DNA from: an uncultured Desulfobacteraceae bacterium
GTDB taxonomy: Bacteria > Desulfobacterota > Desulfobacteria > Desulfobacterales > Desulfatirhabdiaceae
NCBI GenBank assembly: GCA_903953895.1
Contig: CAJBLH010000173.1
Location: forward strand, 1 to 42,537
Direction of reading: 5' to 3'
Length of the DNA: 42,537 bases
Shown: positions 25,472 to 33,749 of the stretch, one piece after another
Position numbering within the stretch: position 1 is the first letter of the stretch
Layout: each line of letters opens with the position of its first letter
Translations under genes and position numbers: made by a program
Notes under the pieces: model-generated
What the model saw: the letters and a program-made list of their open reading frames with translations, nothing else
Database searches by the model: none
Told to the model about the DNA's origin: nothing

Positions 25472-26412
25472 TGCATGGCCTCCTTCATGATCTGTAAATT
25501 ATACCGCATTAAACCGATATAGGTATTTCGTCCGGTCAGGGTTTCGCCGCCCAGCGGGTCCAGGATCATCACCTTGACGCCGGCTTCCGTGGCGATGACA
25601 TCGGCCACCTTGGGGCTGAACTGGGGTTCTGCAAAGACCGCGCGAATGTGAAACGACCGGATTTTTGAAACAATGTCGGCGATTTCACGGGGGGTGGGAT
25701 TTCTTCCCGGGCTTTTCTCAATGACGCCGGTCAGGGTCAGACCATATCGGGCGATGAAATAATCCCAGGATGAATGAAAGGATACCACCTGCCGGATAGT
25801 GAATTGATTGACGGTATCGGCAATTTCCCGGTCCAGGGCGTCTATCTGAGCCAGATAGACCCTGGCGCGGGTTTCATAGGCCGTGGCATGAGCTGGATCG
25901 ACCGTTGAAAATGTCTCTTGTATCCGATTGATCATGATTTTGGCAAGATATGGATCGAGCCAGACATGGGGATTGCCGGAGTCGTGTTCATGGCCGTGTT
26001 CGGCATTCGGGGATTTTTTGGAAGCATGGGGCGACTCTTTGGCGGATTCGTTGTGATGTGGATCTGTGGATCGGATCAGTGTCATGCCGTCGGACAAGAC
26101 AACTGGTTTCAGTTTTCTGCCGGTAGACTGAACCAGTTGATCCGCCCAGAATTCCAGGCCGGCCCCAATTATCAAAAAGACTTTGGCCGAAGCGAATGTT
26201 TTGACCAGGCTGGGCTTCATCTCAAACGTATGCGGACTGGCGCCTGCCGGTACGATGGCGGTAACCGCAACATCATCGCCACCGACCTGCCGGGCTATAT
26301 CCGCAACCGGAAAAATGCTGGTGATGACCTGAAGCTTTTCTCCATAAGAAATCGCAGGGAAACTCAGGAAAACACTTAAAAGAATCCAAACCAAAAGTCG
26401 AAAAGTAACCAT
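25468..26412 (-). CDS. znuA: Zinc ABC transporter substrate-binding protein
   Basis: A 314-residue periplasmic metal-binding protein (cluster A-I/TroA family). The start at 26412 has AGGA upstream and gives a Sec signal MVTFRLLVWILLSVFLSFPA. The mature protein begins KLQVITSIFPVADIARQVGG, with the first metal histidine in PAGASPHTFEMKPS. A low-complexity His/acid-rich loop (HHNESAKESPHASKK, then AEHGHEHDSGNPHVWLDP) is typical of zinc rather than manganese receptors. Further ligands are VVSFHSSWDYF and an acidic residue in MILDPLGGET. It delivers Zn2+ to ZnuB/ZnuC. The 85-base gap upstream must hold its promoter, but I see no convincing one and no recognisable Zur box. Confidence 0.93.
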   Translation of the reverse strand: MVTFRLLVWILLSVFLSFPAISYGEKLQVITSIFPVADIARQVGGDDVAVTAIVPAGASPHTFEMKPSLVKTFASAKVFLIIGAGLEFWADQLVQSTGRKLKPVVLSDGMTLIRSTDPHHNESAKESPHASKKSPNAEHGHEHDSGNPHVWLDPYLAKIMINRIQETFSTVDPAHATAYETRARVYLAQIDALDREIADTVNQFTIRQVVSFHSSWDYFIARYGLTLTGVIEKSPGRNPTPREIADIVSKIRSFHIRAVFAEPQFSPKVADVIATEAGVKVMILDPLGGETLTGRNTYIGLMRYNLQIMKEAMQ

Positions 26413-26497
26413 ATGCTGTTCCTGTTTCGGAAAAAGTAGTCTGTAGTCAGTGGCATTGAACAATTTTTAGGCTTTATAGCTTGGTACCCTGATCCCC

Positions 26498-26953
26498 TTA
26501 TAAATACGCTCGCATCCGGCTGATGATTTCGGGCTTGGGCATGGCGCCAACCAGGGTATCTTTCAGTTGGCCGTTGTCAAAAATCAGCAGTGTGGGAATG
26601 CTTCGTGTGTCGAACCGGGCGGATGTCTGGGGGTTGGCATCCACATTCAGTTTGCCGATCCGAAACACGCCCTTGAACTCGCTTGCCAGCTCGGCGATGA
26701 CCGGCCCGAGGATTTTACAGGCGCTGCACCAGGGGGCCCAACAATCCATCAAAGTCGGGATCGGCGATCGCAGGACTTTTTCCTCGAAATTGGCATCCGT
26801 GATCATCACCGGCTGCTGAATGAGAAGTTCACTGGTTTTCAGCGCCTCGCCGCATTTCCCGCATTTGCCGGGCTGACCTGCGTGGTCTGCCGGAATGCGG
26901 TTTCGGGTTCTGCACGAAGCGCAACGGAACAGGTAGTGGGTTGGGGTTGTCAT
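26498..26953 (-). CDS. Thioredoxin with N-terminal zinc ribbon (Trx2/TrxC-like)
   Basis: A 151-residue thioredoxin-2-type protein. Two CxxC pairs (Cys11/Cys14 and Cys31/Cys34) form the N-terminal zinc ribbon seen in TrxC. The thioredoxin fold follows with TLMDCWAPWCSACKILGPVI and the cis-proline loop TRSIPTLLIFDNGQ. The active site is WCSAC (76-79) in place of WCGPC, which should shift its redox potential or partner choice. A further cysteine precedes it (Cys71). Zinc-ribbon thioredoxins are linked to oxidative stress and zinc status. The start codon overlaps the response-regulator stop (TGATG), so the gene is translationally coupled to the two-component system. Confidence 0.92.
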   Translation of the reverse strand: MTTPTHYLFRCASCRTRNRIPADHAGQPGKCGKCGEALKTSELLIQQPVMITDANFEEKVLRSPIPTLMDCWAPWCSACKILGPVIAELASEFKGVFRIGKLNVDANPQTSARFDTRSIPTLLIFDNGQLKDTLVGAMPKPEIISRMRAYL

Positions 26954-28329
26954 CAGGGCATCACTCCATATTCTTTGAGTTTTTTATGAAGGGTTTTTCG
27001 TGTAATTCCCAGTTTTCGGGAAGCGAGGCTTTTGTTACCGTCTGCGGATGCCAGCGCACTTAAAATCGTCACTTTTTCAACGGCGGTAAGCGGCATGGTT
27101 TCGGTGGGTTCCACAGATTTCATGAATACCGGAGATGATGAAGCAGGGCCAGCCGGCAGCATGGGAAGCTCCTGGTCATCCAGATAGTCGCTTCGGGACA
27201 GCACCACGCCCCTTTCAACGGCGTTCATCAGTTCCCGGACGTTTCCCGGCCAGTCGTACCGGATCAGATGATCCATCGTCTGAGGGGTGAACCCCTTGAT
27301 GGATTTATGATTCAAGGTCGCAAATTTATCGAGAAAGTGCTGTGCCAGCAACGGGATGTCTTCTTTTCGTTCCCGCAGCGGGGGCAGATTCAGGTTGACC
27401 ACGTTGAGCCGGTAATACAAATCCTCCCGAAACCGCCCGGATGTGGTCAAAGTCAGCAGGTCTTTGTTGGTGGCGACAATCAGCCGGACATCCACGGCAA
27501 CCACCTGCTCGCCGCCGACCCGGGTGATCTCTCTTTCCTGAAGCACACGAAGCAGCTTGACCTGCATCATCAAAGACATTTCACTGACTTCATCCAGAAA
27601 GAGACTGCCCCCGCTGGCTTGCAGGAATTTGCCTTCTTTTCGGCGATCCGCGCCGGTGAAAGCGCCTTTTTCGTGACCGAAAAGTTCCGATTCCAGAAGG
27701 GTTTCGGTAATGGCCGCACAGTTGATTTTGATGAAAGGGCCGGCTTTCCGGTGGCTGTTGAAATGAATCGCTCCGGCAATCAATTCTTTTCCGGTTCCGG
27801 ATTCGCCGTGAATCAAAATGGTGGCTTCAGAGGGGGCTACCTGAGCGACCGTTTCCAGAAGCTTAGTCATCTTAAGACTTTGTCCGATGATCTGTCTTCG
27901 GTCGAATCGCTGATCCAGGTGTTGCCTGAGCATGCGGTTTTCTTCCCGAAGCAAAATGTGTTCCATGGCCCGTTCGATGGTGATTTTCAGTTTGTCGAAA
28001 TTGAGGGGTTTGGTCAGATAATCGTAAGCGCCGGCTTTCAGAGCTGAAACCGCGGATTCAATGGAGGAATAGGCGGTCATGATAATCACCGGAATGGCAG
28101 GATTGATCGCTTTGATGCGGCCCATGGCCTCGAGACCCGAGATCTTCAGCATGCGCACATCCATCAGAATCAGATCGAAAGGTCGATCCTGAACGGATTG
28201 GATGGCAACAGCACCGTCGTCGGCTTCGACGATTTCATATCCCCACCCGCCGATTAACGTGCGCAGCATGGTTCGGTGAGCGGTATCATCATCAACGACC
28301 AGGATGGAGCAGGTGGATTTCTTTTTCAT
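26953..28329 (-). CDS. Sigma-54-dependent response regulator (NtrC/ZraR family)
   Basis: A 458-residue enhancer-binding regulator. The receiver domain (1-120) has the acidic pocket VVDDD and phospho-acceptor Asp57 in LILMDVRM. The central AAA+ domain has Walker A GESGTGKE at 175-182, the sigma-54 contact loop GAFTGA at 222-227 and the C-terminal arginine motif of this class. A Fis-type helix-turn-helix (NKSLASRKLGITRKTLHKKL) ends the protein. It activates sigma-54 promoters upon phosphorylation. It overlaps the kinase gene by four bases (ATGA), so that kinase is its cognate partner. Targets are not visible; I found no clear TGGCAC-N5-TTGC box in the adjacent gaps. Confidence 0.94.
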   Translation of the reverse strand: MKKKSTCSILVVDDDTAHRTMLRTLIGGWGYEIVEADDGAVAIQSVQDRPFDLILMDVRMLKISGLEAMGRIKAINPAIPVIIMTAYSSIESAVSALKAGAYDYLTKPLNFDKLKITIERAMEHILLREENRMLRQHLDQRFDRRQIIGQSLKMTKLLETVAQVAPSEATILIHGESGTGKELIAGAIHFNSHRKAGPFIKINCAAITETLLESELFGHEKGAFTGADRRKEGKFLQASGGSLFLDEVSEMSLMMQVKLLRVLQEREITRVGGEQVVAVDVRLIVATNKDLLTLTTSGRFREDLYYRLNVVNLNLPPLRERKEDIPLLAQHFLDKFATLNHKSIKGFTPQTMDHLIRYDWPGNVRELMNAVERGVVLSRSDYLDDQELPMLPAGPASSSPVFMKSVEPTETMPLTAVEKVTILSALASADGNKSLASRKLGITRKTLHKKLKEYGVMP

Positions 28330-30092
28330 GGGGATACAGTCTCCAGGGGAAGTCGGATCGTAACTGAGGTGCCTTTTTCGGCCAGGCTTTCGACCTTGAT
28401 CTCACCATCGTGAGCATCGATAATATTGTGGACGATAGCCAGCCCCAGCCCTGTTCCCGATGTTTTTGTGGTGAAATAAAGGTCAAATATCTGCGACAGA
28501 TCGGATTCGGAAATACCCGATCCGTTGTCTGAAATTTGAAGGATCAGTCGATCCTGATCGCATTTGGCGCTGATTACGATTTTGCCGCTGCCGTCTATCG
28601 ATTCGACGGAATTCAACAAGAGATTCAGCAGTACCTGGCTCATCTGGTCCGGATCCATATGAATCAGCGGAATATCCGATTGAATTTTCGTTTCGATGTC
28701 GGTGTGGCGGTCATGGGATTGGCGTTCCATCAACTTCAGTGTCTTGTGAATGACATCTGAAATGGGGACCGGTTGTTTGGCGACCGTGATGGGCTTGGCA
28801 AACGCCAGCAACTGGCTGACCACACGATTCAATCGGTCCACTTCTTGAATCATGATTGAAGACACCTCATGATCTTCGGGAATGTGTGCATACCGTTCCC
28901 TGAAATAGGTGGCAAAGCCTTTTATCGAACTTAAAGGATTGCGGATTTCATGGGCCACGCCTGCGGCAAGGCTTCCGAGGGATGCCAGCCGCTGGGATCT
29001 GGCCAGCGCTTTTTGAAGGGCCTGGACTTCACGAAGATCCTTGAACAGAAGCACATATCCGAGAAAATTTCCGGTGTCATCCTGGAGTCTGGCGGCGCTG
29101 ACCTGAAGCGGCAGTCGCGTTTTATCCGCGATGTGACAGACAATTTCCTTTTCAACCGCTTGAGTTTCGATTTTTGGATCTGAAATCAGCTCCAGAAACA
29201 TCTGCGGTAGAACCTCAGCCGCCTTTTTTCCGGACGCATCGACCGCAGACAGGTTCAGTACCCGGTCCGCTACCTGATTGAAGGATGTGATGATCAGAGA
29301 CGTATCCAGAGCAATCAACCCGATGGGCATATTTTCGACCAATGTATCGGAAAACGCTTTGATTCTGGAAAGCGATGCCCGCGTCATGCGGAAGTTCTGC
29401 GCCAGAAACAGCATCATCACGCCGGCAAAACCGATGAAAAGAAGAATCGTTCCCATGACCACCGTATGCATGGCGTCGGCACGTCTGGCCTCTTCAATGG
29501 AATCCATATCCAGGCCTATAAAAATGATTCGGGAAACGCCCTGTCCGTCGGTTGGAAACGACGGCACTGGCGGCAGCGGCACCGGAGAATCTCCCTTCAT
29601 GCGGCTCCGATGGAACCCCGGGGGAAGGCGGGTCGGGGTAAATCTTCGATAGAACTCGAATATTTTTTTCCCGTTATGCTCGGGAAGAATCCGCCACATA
29701 CTTTCCGGTGATTCTGAAATGGCTTCCAGGTTCATATCTTTTCCATGGGTGCTGCCGATCTGTTCCGGATCACTGCTGGCCATAACGATTCCCTCGGCAT
29801 CCGTGACGATCAAATGAACAATGTCCGGCTGCTGGGCGGTTTCCATCAGCAGTTTCTGCAGTTGAAAGCCTTCCCAGCGCCCGGCCATGCCGGTTCGGGT
29901 TCCGGCCTCGAAGGACCGGACCAGGGCCGCAGCTTTTTCTTTCAGCAGCTTTTCGGAATTTTCTTTTTGCCGGTTGATATTTTCAATCGTCATGAACGAG
30001 AAAATGGGCAGCAGAACCAGCACGGCCCCGATCAGCACCCAGGGTGGAATACCTGTCCAGAAACGGTTTGATAACATATTGCCGGATTTCAT
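28326..30092 (-). CDS. Membrane PAS-domain sensor histidine kinase (ZraS/NtrB-like)
   Basis: A 588-residue sensor kinase. A first membrane helix near residues 15-35 and a second near 208-230 bracket a periplasmic sensor of about 170 residues with IVHLIVTDAEGIVMASSD, a Cache-like signature. A PAS domain (about 250-360) with VENMPIGLIALDTSL follows. Then come HisKA with VAHEIRNPLSSIKGF (phospho-acceptor His381) and a HATPase with LNLLLNSVESI, DNGSGI and TGLGLAIVHNI. The layout is that of ZraS/HydH-type kinases paired with sigma-54 regulators. Proximity to znuACB and a zinc-ribbon thioredoxin makes a metal or envelope-stress signal possible, but this is inference. It starts within the last bases of tsaC (ATGA overlap). 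Confidence 0.93.
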   Translation of the reverse strand: MKSGNMLSNRFWTGIPPWVLIGAVLVLLPIFSFMTIENINRQKENSEKLLKEKAAALVRSFEAGTRTGMAGRWEGFQLQKLLMETAQQPDIVHLIVTDAEGIVMASSDPEQIGSTHGKDMNLEAISESPESMWRILPEHNGKKIFEFYRRFTPTRLPPGFHRSRMKGDSPVPLPPVPSFPTDGQGVSRIIFIGLDMDSIEEARRADAMHTVVMGTILLFIGFAGVMMLFLAQNFRMTRASLSRIKAFSDTLVENMPIGLIALDTSLIITSFNQVADRVLNLSAVDASGKKAAEVLPQMFLELISDPKIETQAVEKEIVCHIADKTRLPLQVSAARLQDDTGNFLGYVLLFKDLREVQALQKALARSQRLASLGSLAAGVAHEIRNPLSSIKGFATYFRERYAHIPEDHEVSSIMIQEVDRLNRVVSQLLAFAKPITVAKQPVPISDVIHKTLKLMERQSHDRHTDIETKIQSDIPLIHMDPDQMSQVLLNLLLNSVESIDGSGKIVISAKCDQDRLILQISDNGSGISESDLSQIFDLYFTTKTSGTGLGLAIVHNIIDAHDGEIKVESLAEKGTSVTIRLPLETVSP

Positions 30093-30706
30093 CGAAAGAG
30101 AATAAAAGCGCTCAGATCTCCGGCTCCCTTGCGGATGATTTCAGGCGTATCGTTGATCAGTGATACCACGCTGGATGGATTTCCCGATACGGAACCCGCA
30201 TCGATGACCAGATCCAGCCGGGACCCATAATGCTCATGAATCAGAGAGGCATTATCAAAGACTGAACCATCCGGATCTGTCGCACTGGTCGAGATAATGG
30301 GATTTCCCAGAGATCGGACCAGGGCGATACAGATCGGGTGATCCGGCACACGAATGCCGGCTGTTTTGCGTTTGGTCAGCATGATTTTCGGGACCAGTTT
30401 GGAGCCTTCCAGAATAAAGGTATAAGGCCCTGGCAGATGGCGTCTCATGGTTTTATAGCCGTAATTGGTGACCTTGGCGTAGTCGCTGATATGTTTCAGG
30501 TCCGAGCAGATAAAGCTGAATGGTTTGGATGAATCCCGCTGCTTGATCTGGTAAATTCTCTGAATGGCTTTTTTATTCATGATGTCGCAGCCGATGCCGT
30601 AATAGGTATCCGTGGGATAGGCGATGATACCGCCATCTTTTAGGATGTCAATCACTTTGGCAAGAAACCGCGGCTGCGGGTTTATGGGATTAATACTGAT
30701 CAGCAT
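30089..30706 (-). CDS. tsaC: Threonylcarbamoyl-AMP synthase (TsaC/YrdC/Sua5 family)
   Basis: A 205-residue YrdC-fold protein. Characteristic motifs are GGIIAYPTDTYYGIGCD near the N-terminus, IYQIKQRDSSKPFSF, LPGPYTFIL, RKTAGIRVPDHPI and IISTSATDPDG. It uses threonine, bicarbonate and ATP to make threonylcarbamoyl-AMP for the t6A37 modification of ANN-decoding tRNAs. The start at 30706 follows AGGTGG by about four bases; a frame from 30730 is longer but unsupported. It is the first gene of the tsaC-kinase-regulator-thioredoxin operon and has a good promoter upstream. It is the shorter YrdC type without the Sua5 C-terminal domain. Confidence 0.93.
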   Translation of the reverse strand: MLISINPINPQPRFLAKVIDILKDGGIIAYPTDTYYGIGCDIMNKKAIQRIYQIKQRDSSKPFSFICSDLKHISDYAKVTNYGYKTMRRHLPGPYTFILEGSKLVPKIMLTKRKTAGIRVPDHPICIALVRSLGNPIISTSATDPDGSVFDNASLIHEHYGSRLDLVIDAGSVSGNPSSVVSLINDTPEIIRKGAGDLSAFILFR

Positions 30707-30786
30707 GGTTACCACCTGGTAAAAAGTCACAAAAAACGCAGAGAAACCGATGAACAGACTACCATTGATCTATCCACATATCTGCG

Positions 30787-30815
30787 ATAGTACTATAACC
30801 GTGTTCAAATGACAA
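30787..30815 (-). promoter_or_regulatory. Sigma-70 promoter for the tsaC operon
   Basis: On the minus strand, TTGTCA (30815-30810), a 17-base spacer and TACTAT (30792-30787) match the sigma-70 consensus at five of six and four of six positions. Transcription would start near 30780, about 75 bases before the tsaC ATG. Confidence 0.5.
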
Positions 30816-30911
30816 CGGAATATACATTTTCGGCCTCGATCATTGTTAGGGCCGGCCCCCCTCCCGACCTTCCCCCGCTGGGATGAGGAGCACAATAACT
30901 CCCTCCCCCTT

Positions 30912-30943
30912 TATCTTTGCGCCTTTGCGGTGAAATAAAAAGG
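30912..30943. repeat. Dispersed intergenic repeat, copy 2
   Basis: Reads CTTTGCGCCTTTGCGGTGA on the plus strand, which is the reverse complement of the repeat at 20116-20143 with two core differences, and keeps the flanking A/T tract (AATAAAAA). Intergenic; role unknown. Confidence 0.5.
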
Positions 30944-31022
30944 GTCATTCTTGACTTTGGGCTGCTTTTATGAGCATTATGCACGACAAAAATCAGAATT
31001 CAAACGATCGAGATGCCGATTG

Positions 31023-31061
31023 AGAAACAGGCGCCTCGATTTTAGAAACAGGCGCATCGAT
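31023..31061. repeat. Short tandem repeat, two 18-base units
   Basis: AGAAACAGGCGCCTCGAT at 31023-31040 recurs at 31044-31061 with one change (A for C at the thirteenth base), separated by TTT. The period of 21 is a multiple of three, but the region is not coding as far as I can tell. Confidence 0.6.
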
Positions 31062-31153
31062 CGCCATTCCGGCTGGATTATGGGCGGCACGATGATCGAA
31101 GTCGGCAAATCACTTTATCATTACTTTTTTAATGAAAATTTTCAGGATTGCTC

Positions 31154-33706
31154 ATGGCACAATTTCAATCTGTATATATTTTCCCCACCATTCCCGAACC
31201 CTTGCAGTTTTTAGATAAGTTATCGAGAAATCTCTGGTGGAGCTGGCAACGGGATGCCGTTGAACTGTTTCGGCGCATCGACCCCCGACTCTGGCGGGAA
31301 GCCAATGGGAACCCCCTGGTTTTTTCCACCCTGATTCCTCAGAATCGTCTTCATGAGCTTGCGCAGGACGAAAGTTTTCTGGCCCATCAAGAACGTGTAA
31401 TGGCGCGTTTTGAATCCATGACTCAGACGCCGATAAACGCATCTGCTTCTGCTTTTGGAGACAAGGGAACGGTTGCTTATTTTTCAATGGAATTCGGCAT
31501 TCATGAAAGTCTTCCATTGTTTGCCGGAGGGTTGGGCATTCTGGCCGGAGACCATTTGAAATCTGCTTCCGACATGCGGGTGCCGCTGACCGGTGTCGGC
31601 CTTTATTACCGGCAGGGGTATTTTCATCAATACCTCGATTATGATGGCTTCCAGCAGGAGTCCTATCCCAGAACCGATATGTTCACCATTCCCCTTGAAC
31701 GGGCTATAGACCCTGAAGGCAACGAAGTTCGCATATCGGTTTCCGGACCCGATGGCGAAATTCATGCGATTGTATGGAAGCTGAATATCGGCAGAATTCC
31801 GCTATATCTTCTCGATACCAATATCCGCGACAATCCACCGGAAATAAGAGATATCACCTCGAGCCTGTATACCGGAGACCAGAGAAAACGGCTGGCTCAG
31901 GAAATTCTTCTCGGGGTCGGCGGCATGCGGGTATTGACCGCTTTGGGATTATTTCCGACGGTGTGCCACATGAATGAAGGGCACTGCTCGTTTGCCAGTC
32001 TGGAGCGCCTGGCCTTGTTCATGTCCCGATTGAAAATCGATATCAAAACAGCGCTCGAGATTGTCCCCCGGACAACCGTTTTTACCACCCATACGCCGGT
32101 TGCAGCCGGTCATGACGAATTCCCGGCGTTTATGGTCAGGCCTTATCTCATTCCCTTTCAGGAAACGCTCCAAACATCTGTGGACGAAATGCTGACCTGG
32201 GGGCAACCCATTGCGGCTGCATCCGATCAGCCTTTTTGCATGTTCGTTCTGGGTCAGCGCATGTCCCAGTATTGCAACGGCGTCAGCAAACTGCATGGAA
32301 AAGTCGCCCGGCGCATGTGGATGCATATCTGGCCGGGGGTTTCGGAAAGCGAGATCCCGATCACCCATGTTACAAACGGCGTGCATATTCCAACCTGGAT
32401 ATCCCACGAAAACGCCCTGCTTTTCGAGCGATATATCGGTCCCGACTGGCACATGGATATCGAGCATCTGGATATTTCCAAACGCTTCGATCAGATTTAC
32501 GATGAGGAACTCTGGCGTGCGCACGACATGAATCGCTCCAGGCTCATCCGTACCTGCCGGGAGATGATGATCTCTCAGTATCAGCGTCGTCATGCACCCA
32601 TGGCCAAGATGAAAGATGCCGAATCGGTGCTGGATCAGGATGTTCTAACCATTGCCTTTGCCAGGCGCTTTGCCTCGTATAAGCGCGCCTACCTGATTCT
32701 TCAGGAATCCGAGCGTTTTGAAGCCATGCTGAATTCCGAGACCCACCCGGTACAGTTCATTTTTTCTGGAAAAGCCCATCCCCGGGATACCGAAGGCAAA
32801 GACTTGATCAAACGGCTGATTGAATTTGCCAGAAAACCCGGCATCCGGCATCGCATCGTTTTTCTTGAAGATTATGATATCCATATCGCCCGACATCTGG
32901 TTCAGGGAGCGGATGTCTGGCTCAATACGCCGCGAAGACCCTTTGAAGCATGCGGTACATCCGGCATCAAAGCGGCCATTAACGGAGTACTCAACCTCAG
33001 TATTATGGACGGCTGGTGGGATGAGGGATATTCCGATGGCTGCGGCTGGCAGATCGGCAACCGTATCGACTATACGGATCCGGGTTATCAGGATCTGATG
33101 GATAGTCGATCGCTCTACAATGTTCTGGAAAATGAAGTCATTCCCTGTTTTTACGAAAGAAGCAAGGGCGGCATTCCGCTGACATGGATACGCATGATGA
33201 AAGCCTCCATGAAAATGGCCATGCAACAGTTCAGCAGCCAGCGAATGGTCAGGGACTACCAGGAGAAATTCTACCATCCGGCAGCCTGTCGGTTTCAGGA
33301 TCTCTATGACAATCATGCCGATGAGGCCAGACAACTTGCCGATCAGCATCTCAGGCTGGTACTGCACTGGAAAGAGATTCACATCCAGCCTCCGGCTATT
33401 GTGGATCCCCAAAAATTTTATCGGGTCGGCGATGCTTTCAGTGTTACGGCTGCGGTTCATCTGGGTGTTCTCAATCCCTATGAAGTGGATGTGGAACTTT
33501 GTCTCGGCACCTCAAAAATCGTCGACGTACTCGAAGATATTCAGACGGAAGCCATGACCGTCAGCAAAGAGTTTGGATATGGTCATTTCCAATACTCCTG
33601 CACCACGATTTGTAAAACCTCCGGTCAGTTCGCCTTTACGGCGAGGGTGACGCCCCGGGGTGATGAATGGATTAAACATACCCCGGGACTGATCACCTGG
33701 GCGTAA
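31154..33706 (+). CDS. glgP: Alpha-glucan (glycogen/maltodextrin) phosphorylase, GT35
   Basis: An 850-residue phosphorylase of the short alpha-glucan branch. It opens with an N-terminal DUF3417-type segment (NLWWSWQRDAVELFRRIDP), then the catalytic N-domain with YFSMEFGIHESLPLFAGGLG and GDHLKSASD. The PLP lysine is Lys606 in GTSGIKAAINGVLNLS, after RRPFEACG; NGWWDEG-like DGWWDEGYSDGCGW follows. It releases glucose-1-phosphate from the non-reducing ends of glycogen. The start at 31154 has AGGA seven bases upstream; a TTG two codons earlier is not needed. It lies 43 bases upstream of glycogen synthase, giving a glycogen turnover pair. Confidence 0.93.
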   Translation: MAQFQSVYIFPTIPEPLQFLDKLSRNLWWSWQRDAVELFRRIDPRLWREANGNPLVFSTLIPQNRLHELAQDESFLAHQERVMARFESMTQTPINASASAFGDKGTVAYFSMEFGIHESLPLFAGGLGILAGDHLKSASDMRVPLTGVGLYYRQGYFHQYLDYDGFQQESYPRTDMFTIPLERAIDPEGNEVRISVSGPDGEIHAIVWKLNIGRIPLYLLDTNIRDNPPEIRDITSSLYTGDQRKRLAQEILLGVGGMRVLTALGLFPTVCHMNEGHCSFASLERLALFMSRLKIDIKTALEIVPRTTVFTTHTPVAAGHDEFPAFMVRPYLIPFQETLQTSVDEMLTWGQPIAAASDQPFCMFVLGQRMSQYCNGVSKLHGKVARRMWMHIWPGVSESEIPITHVTNGVHIPTWISHENALLFERYIGPDWHMDIEHLDISKRFDQIYDEELWRAHDMNRSRLIRTCREMMISQYQRRHAPMAKMKDAESVLDQDVLTIAFARRFASYKRAYLILQESERFEAMLNSETHPVQFIFSGKAHPRDTEGKDLIKRLIEFARKPGIRHRIVFLEDYDIHIARHLVQGADVWLNTPRRPFEACGTSGIKAAINGVLNLSIMDGWWDEGYSDGCGWQIGNRIDYTDPGYQDLMDSRSLYNVLENEVIPCFYERSKGGIPLTWIRMMKASMKMAMQQFSSQRMVRDYQEKFYHPAACRFQDLYDNHADEARQLADQHLRLVLHWKEIHIQPPAIVDPQKFYRVGDAFSVTAAVHLGVLNPYEVDVELCLGTSKIVDVLEDIQTEAMTVSKEFGYGHFQYSCTTICKTSGQFAFTARVTPRGDEWIKHTPGLITWA

Positions 33707-33749
33707 CGGAATGCTGTTACCATTACTTGTTTTGACTAAAGGAATTCTT

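Larger units (their letters stand above)
30816..31153. other. Intergenic region between the tsaC and glgP promoters
   Basis: About 340 bases without a convincing gene. It holds a GC-rich stretch near 30849-30890, the second copy of the dispersed repeat (30912-30943), and a short tandem duplication (31023-31061). A plus-strand frame of 87 codons here (30951-31214) runs into glgP in another frame, has no family features and is judged spurious. The glgP promoter should lie in the last 100 bases but no strong match stands out. Confidence 0.5.

Noticed and set aside
30951-31214. 87-codon plus-strand frame before glgP
   Set aside because: Runs into glgP in another frame, contains the tandem repeat, has no ribosome site or recognisable motif.
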